From: Methylocystis rosea
GTDB lineage: Bacteria; Pseudomonadota; Alphaproteobacteria; Rhizobiales; Beijerinckiaceae
Reading direction: 5' to 3'
DNA length: 64,000 bases
Assembly (NCBI RefSeq): GCF_003855495.1
Contig: NZ_CP034086.1
Span: forward strand, 372,001-436,000
Numbering within the stretch: the stretch's first letter is position 1; every line of letters begins with the position of its first letter. Shown in pieces: positions 35,893 through 44,031 of this stretch. The notes under the pieces are model-generated. The model was not told the DNA's origin. It saw nothing but the letters and a program-made list of their open reading frames with translations, and made no database searches. Made by a program: the position numbers and the translations under genes.

Positions 35893-36322
35893 AGGCGGCC
35901 CAAATCGGGTCGGGCGTCCATATTTTGTCGAGGTCGGCCCGGGCGCGCGCCTCTTCCATGCCTGCGCTGATCCGATAAAGATAAAGGAAGGCCGAGACCC
36001 GGTAGTTTGCGATGCAATGGACATGCGTCGCAGCTTCGCCGGCGCCTTCAAAAGCCTCGCAGAAGCGATCGAAGTCCGCTTGCGTGGGATTTTGAAAGTC
36101 GACCGGAATATGCGTGTAGCGCAGGCCCAGCGTCGCCAGAATCTCCGCTTCGTTCTTCAGCGCCTTCTCACTGGTCGCGGGCGCCAGATTGATCACCTCG
36201 CGCACGCCAAGCCCGGCGATCTCATCGAACTGCGCTTGCGTCGGCTGGCCGGACGTCGTGGTCCGCTCATCGAGACGCAGCCAATTGTAGATGTCGACGG
36301 GATCGGCCATGGACTCTGTCAT
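35855..36322 (-). CDS. Dual-specificity-like protein phosphatase
   Basis: A 155-residue cysteine phosphatase with the signature HCIANYRVSAF, giving catalytic C103 and R108 of the HCX5R loop. The upstream segment (VDIYNWLRLDERTTTSGQPT, AGLGVREVINLAPATSE) matches the DUF442/beta-lactamase-hydrolase-like tyrosine phosphatase group. The substrate is unknown. The gene overlaps the 3' end of dapE by 38 bases in convergent orientation. Confidence 0.85.
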   Translation of the reverse strand: MTESMADPVDIYNWLRLDERTTTSGQPTQAQFDEIAGLGVREVINLAPATSEKALKNEAEILATLGLRYTHIPVDFQNPTQADFDRFCEAFEGAGEAATHVHCIANYRVSAFLYLYRISAGMEEARARADLDKIWTPDPIWAAFIERMRARNSAR

Positions 36323-36362
36323 CAGGGCTCCGAACTCGGATTAATTTCAGCTCACTTTCAGC

Positions 36363-36500
36363 CGTCATGGCCGGGCTTATCCCGCCATCCACGCCGGGAC
36401 ATCGCGACTGCTTCGCGCAGAGAAGCCATGTCCGGCTAATGTCTTCACATTTGCCGCGCTTCGTCGCGTGGATGGCCGCGACAAGCGCGGCCATGACGCG
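36363..36500. repeat. Intergenic palindromic repeat, family D (copy 2)
   Basis: Begins CGTCATGGCCGGGCTTATCC and ends GACAAGCGCGGCCATGACGCG, with inner CATCCACGCCGGGAC and CGTCGCGTGGATGG arms. It is a diverged relative of the copy at 32985-33093 and fills the space between the phosphatase and aminotransferase genes. Confidence 0.8.
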
Positions 36501-36579
36501 GCGAGATGGTGCCTCGTTAACCTGGATTCGGACGCCTGCCTATCTCACACGCTGCGTTTCCCGAGACGGCGAGGCCTCG

Positions 36580-37797
36580 TCACCCCCGCGCGGCGAGCGG
36601 CACGACATTGTGGAGCTGCGCATCCGCGGTCTCGAAGAAGCGCCGCAGATTGCGCGCCGCCTGACGAATGCGCTGCTCGTTTTCGACGAGCGCGAGGCGC
36701 ACGAACCCCTCGCCATGTTCGCCAAACCCCTCGCCCGGCGCGACGGCGACGTCGGCCTTCTCGATCAAGAGCTTCGAAAACTCGAGCGTCGAGATGTTGC
36801 GGAAGCGCTCGGGCGCCGGCGCCCAGGCGAACATCGAGGCGCGCGGCGCCGGGATCGGCCAGCCGGCCTGCGCGAAGCTCTCGACCATCACGTCGCGGCG
36901 CCGCTTGTAGATCGCGCGCATCTCCTTGACGCAGTCGTCGGAGCCGTTGAGCGCCGCGACCGCGGCGACCTGCACCGGCGTGAAGGCGCCGTAGTCGAGG
37001 TAGCTCTTCACCCGCGCCAGCGCCGAGAGCAGCCGCTCATTGCCGACCGCGAAGCCGATGCGCCAGCCGGCCATCGAGTAGGTCTTCGACATCGAGGTGA
37101 ATTCGACCGTCACATCCATCGCGCCCGGCACCTGCAGCATCGAGGGCGGTGGATTGTCGTCGAAATAGACTTCGGCGTAGGCGAGGTCGGAGAGCACGAA
37201 GATTTCGTGCTTCTTCGCGAAGGCGACGAGATCCTTGTAAAAATCGAGCGAGGCCACTTCCGCGGTCGGATTGGACGGGTAGCAGACGACGACCGCGATG
37301 GGTTTTGGAATCGAGTGGATGATCGCGCGCTCCAGCGCCACGAAATAGTCGGGCGTCGGCGCCGAGGGCACGGAGCGGATGACGCCGCCGGCCATCAGAA
37401 AGCCGAAGGCGTGGATCGGGTAGGAGGGGTTTGGCACCAGCACCACGTCGCCCGGCGCGGTGATCGCCTGCGCCATATTGGCGAAGCCTTCCTTGGAGCC
37501 GAGCGTCGCGACGACCTGCGATTCGGGGTCGAGCGTCACGCCGAAGCGGCGCGCGTAATAGCCGGCCTGGGCGCGGCGCAGGCCGGCGATGCCCTTGCTG
37601 GCCGAATAGCGGTCGGTGCGCGGCTTGCCGGCGGTCTCGACGAGCTTGTCGATGACATGCTTGGGGGCAGGCAGGTCGGGATTGCCCATGCCGAGGTCGA
37701 TGATGTCGGCGCCGCCGGCGCGGGCGCGCGCCTTGAGGCGGTTCACCTGCTCGAAGACGTAAGGCGGCAGACGCTTGATGCGATAGAAATCCGACAT
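36580..37797 (-). CDS. Class I aminotransferase (AlaC / LL-DAP-aminotransferase-like)
   Basis: A 405-residue PLP-dependent aminotransferase. The PLP lysine is in EFTSMSKTYSMAGWRIGFAV, and the substrate and cofactor motifs DLGMGNPDLPAP, SKGIAGLRRAQAGYY and VVVCYPSNPTAEVA are typical. This subgroup is annotated either as AlaC (alanine-pyruvate transaminase) or as LL-diaminopimelate aminotransferase. The complete succinylase genes dapD and dapE nearby make a role in diaminopimelate synthesis less necessary, so an AlaC-like activity is favoured. I use the Met at 37797 (MSDFYRIKRLPPYVFEQVNR), as in the family. Confidence 0.85.
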   Translation of the reverse strand: MSDFYRIKRLPPYVFEQVNRLKARARAGGADIIDLGMGNPDLPAPKHVIDKLVETAGKPRTDRYSASKGIAGLRRAQAGYYARRFGVTLDPESQVVATLGSKEGFANMAQAITAPGDVVLVPNPSYPIHAFGFLMAGGVIRSVPSAPTPDYFVALERAIIHSIPKPIAVVVCYPSNPTAEVASLDFYKDLVAFAKKHEIFVLSDLAYAEVYFDDNPPPSMLQVPGAMDVTVEFTSMSKTYSMAGWRIGFAVGNERLLSALARVKSYLDYGAFTPVQVAAVAALNGSDDCVKEMRAIYKRRRDVMVESFAQAGWPIPAPRASMFAWAPAPERFRNISTLEFSKLLIEKADVAVAPGEGFGEHGEGFVRLALVENEQRIRQAARNLRRFFETADAQLHNVVPLAARG

Positions 37798-37891
37798 TCT
37801 GTATTTGTTCCGGAAGGCGCGAAGCGGCAAGTCTAGCGCATTTTGGCGCGGGCGTCAGGGGCGGGCGCCGTGGCTCCAGTGCGATCGGTGA

Positions 37892-37950
37892 AGGGCTTCC
37901 TCATCCTGAGGAGCGTGCGCCGCACGCGTCTCGAAGGGCGAGGAAGCCCG
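37892..37950. repeat. Palindromic repeat, family E, possible terminator
   Basis: GGGCTTCCTC at the left pairs with GAGGAAGCCC at the right, around ATCCTGAGGAGCGTGCGCC and GCACGCGTCTCGAAGGGC. It is followed by TTTT, so it may also stop transcripts. This form is common between genes of alphaproteobacteria. Confidence 0.7.
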
Positions 37951-38001
37951 TTTTCGCGTATTTTCCTCACCCTCGTCCTTCGCCGACGTCCGGCGACCCC
38001 A

Positions 38002-38997
38002 TCACTCGGTGGTGACGATCACAAAATCCTTGCCCGAGCGGCTGTCGGGCGACAGCGGCGCGTCGGTCAGCACCATTGTCATGCCGGGATGCATGCGCGC
38101 CTGCATGGCCGCGTTGAAGGACGGGTCGGCGCGAAGCCGCTGGATCACATCCTGATTCGGCGCGAGCGTCGCATCCTCCTGATGATGCGTTATCGCGCTC
38201 CAATGCATGCCGCGCGAATTCTGGTCGGCGCCGTTCAGCACGAACACATGCGAGCCGAGCTTGTCGGCGCCCTCCAAGCCAAGGACGGATTTCGCCACCA
38301 CATGGTCGTTCTCGATCAGCTCGATCACATGATCGGCGGACGAGGCGACGACGCTGGTGACGGGAAAATTCTCGGCTTCCGTCCAGTCGGAGGGATGCTT
38401 CTTGCCCTCAAGCCCGGAGAGCACCTGTTCGAACTCCTGTTCGGCATAGCCGCTCAGCACCATGCCCGGATGGGTCAGCTCCCAGGGGTCGGTATGGGCG
38501 CCGGCGATGATGACCGGCGTGCCGATATGGGTGACGCCAAACAGCAGTTCGGAGAATTTCGCCGGCAGCCGCACGCAGCCATGCGACGCCGGATAGCCGG
38601 GGAGATTCCCGGCGTGCAGCGCGACGCCCGACCAGGTGAGGCGGTTCATGTTCGGCATCGGCGCGTCGTCGTAAAGCGACGAGTGATGATTCCGGTCCTT
38701 CTCCAGCACGACGAAGACGCCGGTCGGCGTCGTATGTCCGGGCTTGCCGGTCGAGCAGGTGGAGGCGGCGATGCGGATGCCGTTGCGATAGACATGCACG
38801 CGCTGCTGGGGAAGCGACACGACGACGGAGACGGGTCCCTTCAAAGCGAGCTCGGGGCGCCAGATGAACTCGCCCGGCTTGAGCCGGCCGATCTCCGCCA
38901 TCTTCTCGTCGCCGAACGCGCGGCGCCCGGCGATGACGGCGCTCGCCAGAAGCATCGCGCCCAAAAATCCGCGGCGGTTCGCTGCAATGATGGTCAT
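38002..38997 (-). CDS. Exported L,D-transpeptidase (YkuD domain)
   Basis: A 331-residue exported protein with a signal peptide containing NRRGFLGAMLLASAVIAGRR and a YkuD catalytic domain at about residues 55-170. The catalytic motif is HAGNLPGYPASHGCVRLPAK, with the nucleophilic Cys in SHGC. Such enzymes cross-link peptidoglycan 3-3 or attach proteins to it. The extra C-terminal region (about 175-331) has no match that I recognise. The N-terminal RRGF resembles a Tat motif. The gene is alone on its strand. Confidence 0.88.
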   Translation of the reverse strand: MTIIAANRRGFLGAMLLASAVIAGRRAFGDEKMAEIGRLKPGEFIWRPELALKGPVSVVVSLPQQRVHVYRNGIRIAASTCSTGKPGHTTPTGVFVVLEKDRNHHSSLYDDAPMPNMNRLTWSGVALHAGNLPGYPASHGCVRLPAKFSELLFGVTHIGTPVIIAGAHTDPWELTHPGMVLSGYAEQEFEQVLSGLEGKKHPSDWTEAENFPVTSVVASSADHVIELIENDHVVAKSVLGLEGADKLGSHVFVLNGADQNSRGMHWSAITHHQEDATLAPNQDVIQRLRADPSFNAAMQARMHPGMTMVLTDAPLSPDSRSGKDFVIVTTE

Positions 38998-39227
38998 GAC
39001 ATGCCCCCCGAAACATGGCCCCCAAGGTCCACGCGTAACGAACCGCGGGTAGCACGAACGTCTTGGTTAACAAAGTGCGGCGGGGCACAGCCGATGCGGC
39101 CGAGGCGATCGGAATGGACGCGTCCGCAGCGGGGATGTGTCGCAGTTTGAACATGAGAATCGCTTGGCGCGGTCGGGCGCGCCGGCGTTATCCTTCGGGA
39201 TTATTCTCTTCGCTCGGAGACGCGCAT

Positions 39228-39671
39228 ATGAAAAACAACATTGTCGCCGTGATCAGCGTCTTCGCCCTGACGATTATCGCCGCCGGCGCGTCGGCCTCGA
39301 CCGCGTCGCAGCGCGAATACAAGCGCGGCTACGCCGACTGCAAGGCCGGCCGCTGGGACGAAAACCAGCATGGCGAATCCTATAAGAACGGCTGCCGCGC
39401 CGCCGAGGATCAACGCGTAGGGACGGGGGCAGGGGCCGGCGCCGCGACGAAGCCCGCCGACGGCGGATTGCGCGGCGACAAGACCGCCTGCCTGCTGGCG
39501 GTGAAGCGGAAGACCAATAATCCCAAGGTCGTCGTGCTCAGCGTGGAAACCTCGGAGGCGAACAATACAGTGACGATCGGCGTCGGCCCGGATCGCGCGC
39601 CCTGGCGCTGCCTCGTCAAACGAGGCATCGTCGCCGACGTGATGTCGCTGACGGATGAGGGGAAGCTGTGA
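39228..39671 (+). CDS. Secreted hypothetical protein with paired cysteines
   Basis: A 147-residue exported protein. The signal peptide MKNNIVAVISVFALTIIAAG followed by ASAS begins at the ATG at 39228, with CGGAGA just upstream. The mature part has two pieces: YKRGYADCKAGRWDENQHG with a Cys pair (C near 46 and 65), and a C-terminal GDKTACLLAVKRKTNNPKVV to APWRCLVKRGIVADV domain seen, from memory, in other alphaproteobacterial exported proteins. The function is unknown. Confidence 0.72.
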   Translation: MKNNIVAVISVFALTIIAAGASASTASQREYKRGYADCKAGRWDENQHGESYKNGCRAAEDQRVGTGAGAGAATKPADGGLRGDKTACLLAVKRKTNNPKVVVLSVETSEANNTVTIGVGPDRAPWRCLVKRGIVADVMSLTDEGKL

Positions 39672-39782
39672 GATTTTGATGGCCGGCGGCCAAAAAAGCT
39701 AGAGCCCTTGCCCCCTGCAAAGCTGGCTCTAACTCCATGTTAGGCCCCTGTTTAGCAGGGGGCGCATGTCATGGAGGGAACG

Positions 39783-39944
39783 ATGATTTCTGCCAAGGAA
39801 CACATGACAATGGCGGCTGTCGGCGCGATCGTCGGCGCGGCCATCGGCGCTGGACTAGGCGGCGCGCTCTTTGGGTTGCCGGGGGTCCTCGCCACGGCGG
39901 TGCTCGCGGGAATTGGCGGCGCCTTCATCGGATCGTTTCTGTAA
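39783..39944 (+). CDS. 53-residue glycine-zipper membrane peptide
   Basis: A short gene with an excellent ribosome binding site, GGAGGGA, five bases before the ATG. The product after MISAKEHMTM is hydrophobic and packed with small residues in a repeating Gly/Ala pattern (AAVGAIVGAAIGAGLGGALF and AGIGGAFIGSFL), typical of glycine-zipper peptides that pack tightly in membranes. A terminator follows at 39983. It resembles neither a known toxin nor an annotated family that I can name. The ribosome binding site, terminator and composition support a real gene. Confidence 0.62.
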   Translation: MISAKEHMTMAAVGAIVGAAIGAGLGGALFGLPGVLATAVLAGIGGAFIGSFL

Positions 39945-39982
39945 TCGAGAGGCGACGCTGTCGCTGTCATGAAGACAATAAG

Positions 39983-40012
39983 CGCCGCGCTATGTTTTGA
40001 GCGCGGCGTTTT
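39983..40012 (+). terminator. Rho-independent terminator
   Basis: A 9-base stem CGCCGCGCT (39983-39991) paired with AGCGCGGCG (40000-40008) around an 8-base loop, followed by TTTT. It lies 38 bases after the glycine-zipper gene and closes that unit. Confidence 0.85.
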
Positions 40013-40133
40013 GGCGCGTTTCGCAAGTCCCTTGCACCTCCGTTCACTGGCGCGAGGAATTCCCCACAAGTCGCTTTGAGCCCTATTGTCCAAAGGATTG
40101 GGTGGCCGAGGCCTCAAAGCTTAGGGGTTTGAA

Positions 40134-40787
40134 ATGGTCAATGCGTCTCCACCGCCTTCCAACGTCAGGGTAGATAAGCCGACGCGCCGCGATCTCCTTT
40201 ATATCGCGACGGCCGTAACAGGGGTTGCGGGGGCAGCGGCCTCCTTAGTGCCGTTAATCGACCAGATGAACCCCGATGCTTCAACTCTCGCGGCCGGCGG
40301 TCCGGTAGACATCGATCTCGGCCAGGTGGAACCGGGCGGACAGGTTGTCATTCTATGGCGAAAAAAACCGATCTTTGTGGTGTTTCGAACTCAGGAAAAT
40401 CTGCAGGTTCTTCAAAGTCGCCAATTGTTGATTGAGCTAGCTGATCCGGATTCGAAATATCTTCAGCAACCTCCCTACGCCAAAAACTGGCACCGCTCGT
40501 TGACGCCGGAAATCGGAGTATTTGTGGGGATATGCACGCATTTGGGATGCATCCCGCAATTTGATCCGCTTCCTAACGCTTCCGACCCGGCCCCAAACTG
40601 GTTGGGCGGATATTTTTGCGCATGCCATGGCTCAAAATACGATCTTGCGGGGCGCGTATTTCGTGACGTTCCCGCTCCCTATAATTTACCGGTTCCGCCA
40701 TATCGCTTCACGGGCGATACGACAATTCGAGTCGGGGAAAATCCGCCGAACGAGGACTTCGACTTTTCAACGATCCGACAAATGTGA
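40134..40787 (+). CDS. Rieske iron-sulfur protein (ubiquinol-cytochrome c reductase type), orphan
   Basis: A 217-residue Rieske protein with a Tat-like N-terminus (TRRDLLYIATAVTGVAGAAA) forming the membrane anchor. The 2Fe-2S ligands are complete: box I C134, H136 and C139 in CTHLGC, and box II C162, C164 and H165 in CACHGS. The domain order and the DVPAPYNLPVPPY tail match PetA of the bc1 complex. No cytochrome b or c1 gene is adjacent, so this is an orphan or second copy. The base composition is visibly less GC-rich and uses many A/T-ending codons unlike its neighbours, which hints at recent acquisition. Confidence 0.9.
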   Translation: MVNASPPPSNVRVDKPTRRDLLYIATAVTGVAGAAASLVPLIDQMNPDASTLAAGGPVDIDLGQVEPGGQVVILWRKKPIFVVFRTQENLQVLQSRQLLIELADPDSKYLQQPPYAKNWHRSLTPEIGVFVGICTHLGCIPQFDPLPNASDPAPNWLGGYFCACHGSKYDLAGRVFRDVPAPYNLPVPPYRFTGDTTIRVGENPPNEDFDFSTIRQM

Positions 40788-40981
40788 AGATGATCAGCCG
40801 GTGGCGCGCCTGCCGCTGGTGGCCACACTGTTCTCAACCGTGCCAAATGCCACAGTCGACTCCAGGATATGCGCGCCTCTGTCCCGCAAATGAATAGTTG
40901 TTCGCGACCGCGCATAAATTATCCCCGTCTGTTTTGAACGACCGCTTCTGGCGCAATGCAGACGTTTACTCTAAGGCACCC

Positions 40982-41842
40982 CTACGCCACCTCGTTCGAC
41001 CAGCGCTCCGAGCGAAACGCCCGCGCGATCGCCTCGGCGCGAGCGCTCTGGCGCGCCTCTCGGTCGTTCTCCGCAATGTCGGCGCAGGCCTTGAGCGCGA
41101 TCTCCAGCAGCGCCGCCTTGGGGTAAGGCTTTCCCTCGCGGCCTTCATGGGCGCAAAAATCGCTGGCGCAGACCATCATCAGCTCCTGAAATCGCTCCGG
41201 CGCGTCGAACGCCCCCAAGCGTTCGAGCATCAAGGCGACGGGGCCGGCGCGCATCTTCGAGACGCGATGCACGCGTTCGCACTCGGCGAGCGCCAGCAGC
41301 GCGAGAGCCTTGCATTCCGCCGGGGCGCGAAAGCGCGCGCAGATGTCTTCGATGCGCGGGCGCCCGCGCTCGACATGTCGGTAATGCACGGGAAGATGTT
41401 CGCGCGGCGAATCCGACTTGCCGACATTCATCACCAGCAGCGCGAAACGCGTGGGCAAGGACGCGCCGCGTTTGGCCGCCGTATCGAGCGATGTCATCAG
41501 ATGTTCGCCGAGATCGACCTCGTCCTCGCCATCGGAAATCTGCGGCACGCCAAACAGCGCCGCGACTTCGGGGAGGATTTCAAACAGCGCGCCGCAGTCG
41601 CGCAGGGTCCCGATCATTTTCGACGGCGCCGGGCTCATCAGCCCGCGAACCAGCTCCGGCCACATCTGCGCGGGGTCGGCGTCGACGAGATGGCCGGCCT
41701 CGACCTGTTCAAACAACAGATCGAGCGTTTCTTCGTCCGGGCCGTCCTCCGCCTCGGCGAGCAGCGCCGCCATGCGCAGCACGGAAAGGCCGGGGTCGGT
41801 TTGTCCGTAGTCGAACGACGGGGAAGCAGATTTCGAAGCCAT
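40982..41842 (-). CDS. Stand-alone CCA-tRNA nucleotidyltransferase-like HD domain, catalytic HD lost
   Basis: A protein of 286 residues that lines up with the C-terminal HD and tail region of the E. coli-type CCA-adding enzyme, not with its nucleotidyltransferase head. Matching pieces are LRDCGALFEILPEVAALFGV, EVDLGEHLMTSLDTAAKRG, VHYRHVERGRPRIEDICARF and MLERLGAFDAPERFQELMM. The metal-binding pair in the family pattern CHDLGKG reads MNVGKSD here, so phosphohydrolase activity is probably absent. No catalytic head is encoded nearby. The start is uncertain: in-frame Met codons lie at 41842, 41851 and 41854. The role is unknown; RNA binding is conceivable. Confidence 0.7.
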   Translation of the reverse strand: MASKSASPSFDYGQTDPGLSVLRMAALLAEAEDGPDEETLDLLFEQVEAGHLVDADPAQMWPELVRGLMSPAPSKMIGTLRDCGALFEILPEVAALFGVPQISDGEDEVDLGEHLMTSLDTAAKRGASLPTRFALLVMNVGKSDSPREHLPVHYRHVERGRPRIEDICARFRAPAECKALALLALAECERVHRVSKMRAGPVALMLERLGAFDAPERFQELMMVCASDFCAHEGREGKPYPKAALLEIALKACADIAENDREARQSARAEAIARAFRSERWSNEVA

Positions 41843-42003
41843 GGCGCCCATCATCACAAGTCTTGCGACGATATGCAAAGCTCTTGCCGCGCATCTCCCT
41901 TGGCCGTCGCGTCCCCTTGGGGCGTCGCGGCGCCGCCGGGACGGCTTGTGCGCCGCGGAGGCGTTTGTTACCCGTGACATGAGCCGATCGGGCAGGTCAT
42001 TCC

Positions 42004-42714
42004 ATGGGCGTCAGCACAATCCTACCCGGCGTCCTCTCCGTCGGCTCCGCCTTGCCCGATCCGCCGTTTGAATTCATGGACGGCGATCAAGCGCGCGGTT
42101 TTGACGTCGAGCTGATGCAGGCGATCGCCGCGGAGCTCGGTCTCGTCTGGCGGCTCGTTCCCTATGACGGCGCGGATTTCAACGGCGTCTTCGCGGGTCT
42201 GACCAAGGGAGCTTGCGACTGCGTCGCATCGGGCGCGACGATCACGCCCGAGCGCGAGCGGCTGGCGTCGTTCTGCGCGCCCTACATCCGCTCCGGACAA
42301 AGCCTGGTCTGCAATATCGAGGCGACGCCGCAGGTGCGCTCGATCGACGACCTGCGCGGGATGACCCTCGGGGTGCAGCAGGGCAACACATCGGAGCCGG
42401 TGGCGCATCGTCTCAAGGATGAAGGGCGGATCGCCGAGGTGCGGACCTACGCCTATCACGACATCGGCGTGATGCTGGATGATCTTGCCGCTGGAAAAAT
42501 CGGCGGCGTGATGAAGCTTGCGCCCGTCATGCGCTGGATGATCAGACACCGGCCCCGGCTCCGGGTGGTGCAGGAGCGGATCACCGAGGAAGCGCTCGGC
42601 GTCGCCGTTCGCCTTGGCGACGAAGCGCTGCGCGCGGCGGTGAACGGCGCGCAGGCGCAAATGCAGGAGCGCGGCGCGCTTGCGCGATTGGTGAAGAAAT
42701 GGCTCGAAGCGTAA
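42004..42714 (+). CDS. Family 3 substrate-binding protein without signal peptide
   Basis: A 236-residue protein of the SBP_bac_3 type, the fold used for periplasmic amino-acid binding. Conserved pieces are PDPPFEFMDGDQARGFDVEL, NGVFAGLTKGACDCVASGAT, TITPERERLASFCAPY and DDLRGMTLGVQQGNTSE. Unlike normal transporters' binding proteins it starts directly with the first strand (MGVSTILPGVLSVGSALPDP) and has no signal peptide, and no ABC permease or ATPase is near. It may be a cytoplasmic sensor or enzyme-like relative. It overlaps the following cupin gene by 16 bases. Confidence 0.78.
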   Translation: MGVSTILPGVLSVGSALPDPPFEFMDGDQARGFDVELMQAIAAELGLVWRLVPYDGADFNGVFAGLTKGACDCVASGATITPERERLASFCAPYIRSGQSLVCNIEATPQVRSIDDLRGMTLGVQQGNTSEPVAHRLKDEGRIAEVRTYAYHDIGVMLDDLAAGKIGGVMKLAPVMRWMIRHRPRLRVVQERITEEALGVAVRLGDEALRAAVNGAQAQMQERGALARLVKKWLEA

Positions 42715-43070
42715 TCGGCTGCATCCGGCTGTTCACGGGGGCTGACGGCCGCTCGCATGTGGAACACACGGAAATTGAGCTCGGCGTCGCGCGTCACGCC
42801 AAATTGGCGCGCTTCGAGGAGACCGCGGCGGGCTCCGCGCTCGACTGGCACACCGCGCCATGCGCGCAATTCGTCATTACGCTCACCGGCACGCTGGAGT
42901 TCATCACGCGCGACGGCGAGACCTTGATATTGCGCCCAGGGGATATTCTGCTCGCCGCCGATACGACCGGAACGGGACATCGCTGGCGGCTCATCGACGA
43001 TCAGCCGTGGCGACGCGTATACATCGAGCTTGCCGAGTCCGTTCCGGCGGCGGGGAGCGCGATCACGTAG
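42699..43070 (+). CDS. Cupin-fold protein
   Basis: A 123-residue single-domain cupin. The barrel motifs are partly visible: LDWHTAPCAQFVITLTGTLE followed by FITRDGETLILRPGDILLA, with GHRW near the end. The first motif has one His (WHTAP) where classic cupins have two, and the second keeps the PGD turn and a later His, so metal binding may be altered. It is translated from within the end of the leaderless binding-protein gene, which suggests that the two act together. Confidence 0.78.
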   Translation: MARSVIGCIRLFTGADGRSHVEHTEIELGVARHAKLARFEETAAGSALDWHTAPCAQFVITLTGTLEFITRDGETLILRPGDILLAADTTGTGHRWRLIDDQPWRRVYIELAESVPAAGSAIT

Positions 43071-43088
43071 AGCGCTGCTGCAGACCGC

Positions 43089-43430
43089 TTAGCGGACAGG
43101 CTTCGCCGGCGCGTCGGGCGCGGCGACGCGGCCCGCCCGGCGCCGGTTCTCGGCCGCGGCGGCTTCCAGCCCCGCGCCCATGGCGCGCATATCGGCCGCC
43201 GACTTGCGCTTGGGGTCTTTGGCGGGCGTCGGGTCGAAGGCGCGATAGTGCAACTCCTCGGACCGCGAGTCGCGCACGAAATCCTGCGCCGGCGGCGGCG
43301 GGGTGCGCAAACCGGTCGCGTCGAAGAGCCGCCCGATGAAGGCGCCGCCGCTCGACGGGGCGTCCTGCGCGAGCGCTGCGCCAGCGGCGAGGCTAAATGT
43401 CAGAACGAGGGCGAAGCGTGCGAACGTCAT
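43089..43430 (-). CDS. Small secreted hypothetical protein
   Basis: A 113-residue exported protein. The signal peptide MTFARFALVLTFSLAAGAAL ending AQ starts at 43430. The mature part is polar and probably disordered, with Pro- and Ala-rich stretches (LRTPPPPAQDF and AENRRRAGRVAAPDAPAKP). No family is recognised. It is convergent with the cupin gene. Confidence 0.6.
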   Translation of the reverse strand: MTFARFALVLTFSLAAGAALAQDAPSSGGAFIGRLFDATGLRTPPPPAQDFVRDSRSEELHYRAFDPTPAKDPKRKSAADMRAMGAGLEAAAAENRRRAGRVAAPDAPAKPVR

Positions 43431-43470
43431 CTTTCGAGCAGGCCATAAAAATGCGGCGCGAGTAGGTTCC

Positions 43471-44031
43471 CTATGGTTTCCTTCTCGCATGGGGTTCGTC
43501 CAGTCGAGCTGCTTTTGCTTTGCGTAACAGATGTTGCGCAAAAACTATAAGCTCTAGCGCTACATCCGCTTCATCGACCCAGTTGAATTCATGAGCGACC
43601 GGGTTTCTTATTCCGAGCATCGCGCCCGCATAAAGACGGTGATAGCCGGCCTGCTCGTCGAGTTCTGCCTGAGTTCTTCGGTCTGTCCAATGGAGAATAG
43701 GCGATTTCGGGCTAAAGGTGAGTTCCATGAGGGTCGTTCCGGACAATGAACCACGTCCCGTTTTATCTGCAATAAACCTGTCAACCGCCTTGTACGCTTC
43801 TTGGACAGCGATTGAATAGTGTCCAGAAACGAAGAGGTCCCTTGCAACCCGTTCTATTTCGCTTTCCGTGATAACGCGCGCGAAAACGCTCGCGGGCTCT
43901 GCACCTTCAGAAGTCGGAGACGGTAAGGCCAGCATTCGAGGCGCGGGCAGCGAAAGCACTGCACGCGCCACACCGAGTTCAAGAAGATGCTCCTGCAATC
44001 TGCGTATTCCCTCAATCGCTTTGAACGTCAT
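43471..44031 (-). CDS. TIGR02391 family protein (Ymh-like)
   Basis: A 186-residue protein whose C-terminal half is a TIGR02391 domain: VARDLFVSGHYSIAVQEAYK, VDRFIADKTG, GTTLMELTFSPKSPIL and YAGAMLGIRNPVAHEFNW. Members occur sporadically in bacterial genomes and phages, often in variable regions, and resemble HEPN-like nucleases in their conserved R.PVAHE segment; that last point is an inference. It overlaps the 3' end of the DUF5343 gene by 20 bases, so the two form one unit. The region is less GC-rich than the surroundings. Confidence 0.8.
   Translation of the reverse strand: MTFKAIEGIRRLQEHLLELGVARAVLSLPAPRMLALPSPTSEGAEPASVFARVITESEIERVARDLFVSGHYSIAVQEAYKAVDRFIADKTGRGSLSGTTLMELTFSPKSPILHWTDRRTQAELDEQAGYHRLYAGAMLGIRNPVAHEFNWVDEADVALELIVFAQHLLRKAKAARLDEPHARRKP

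Noticed and set aside
36367..37836. A 489-codon open frame opposite the aminotransferase
   Set aside because: The aminotransferase on the other strand has all catalytic motifs. This frame also starts inside a palindromic repeat.
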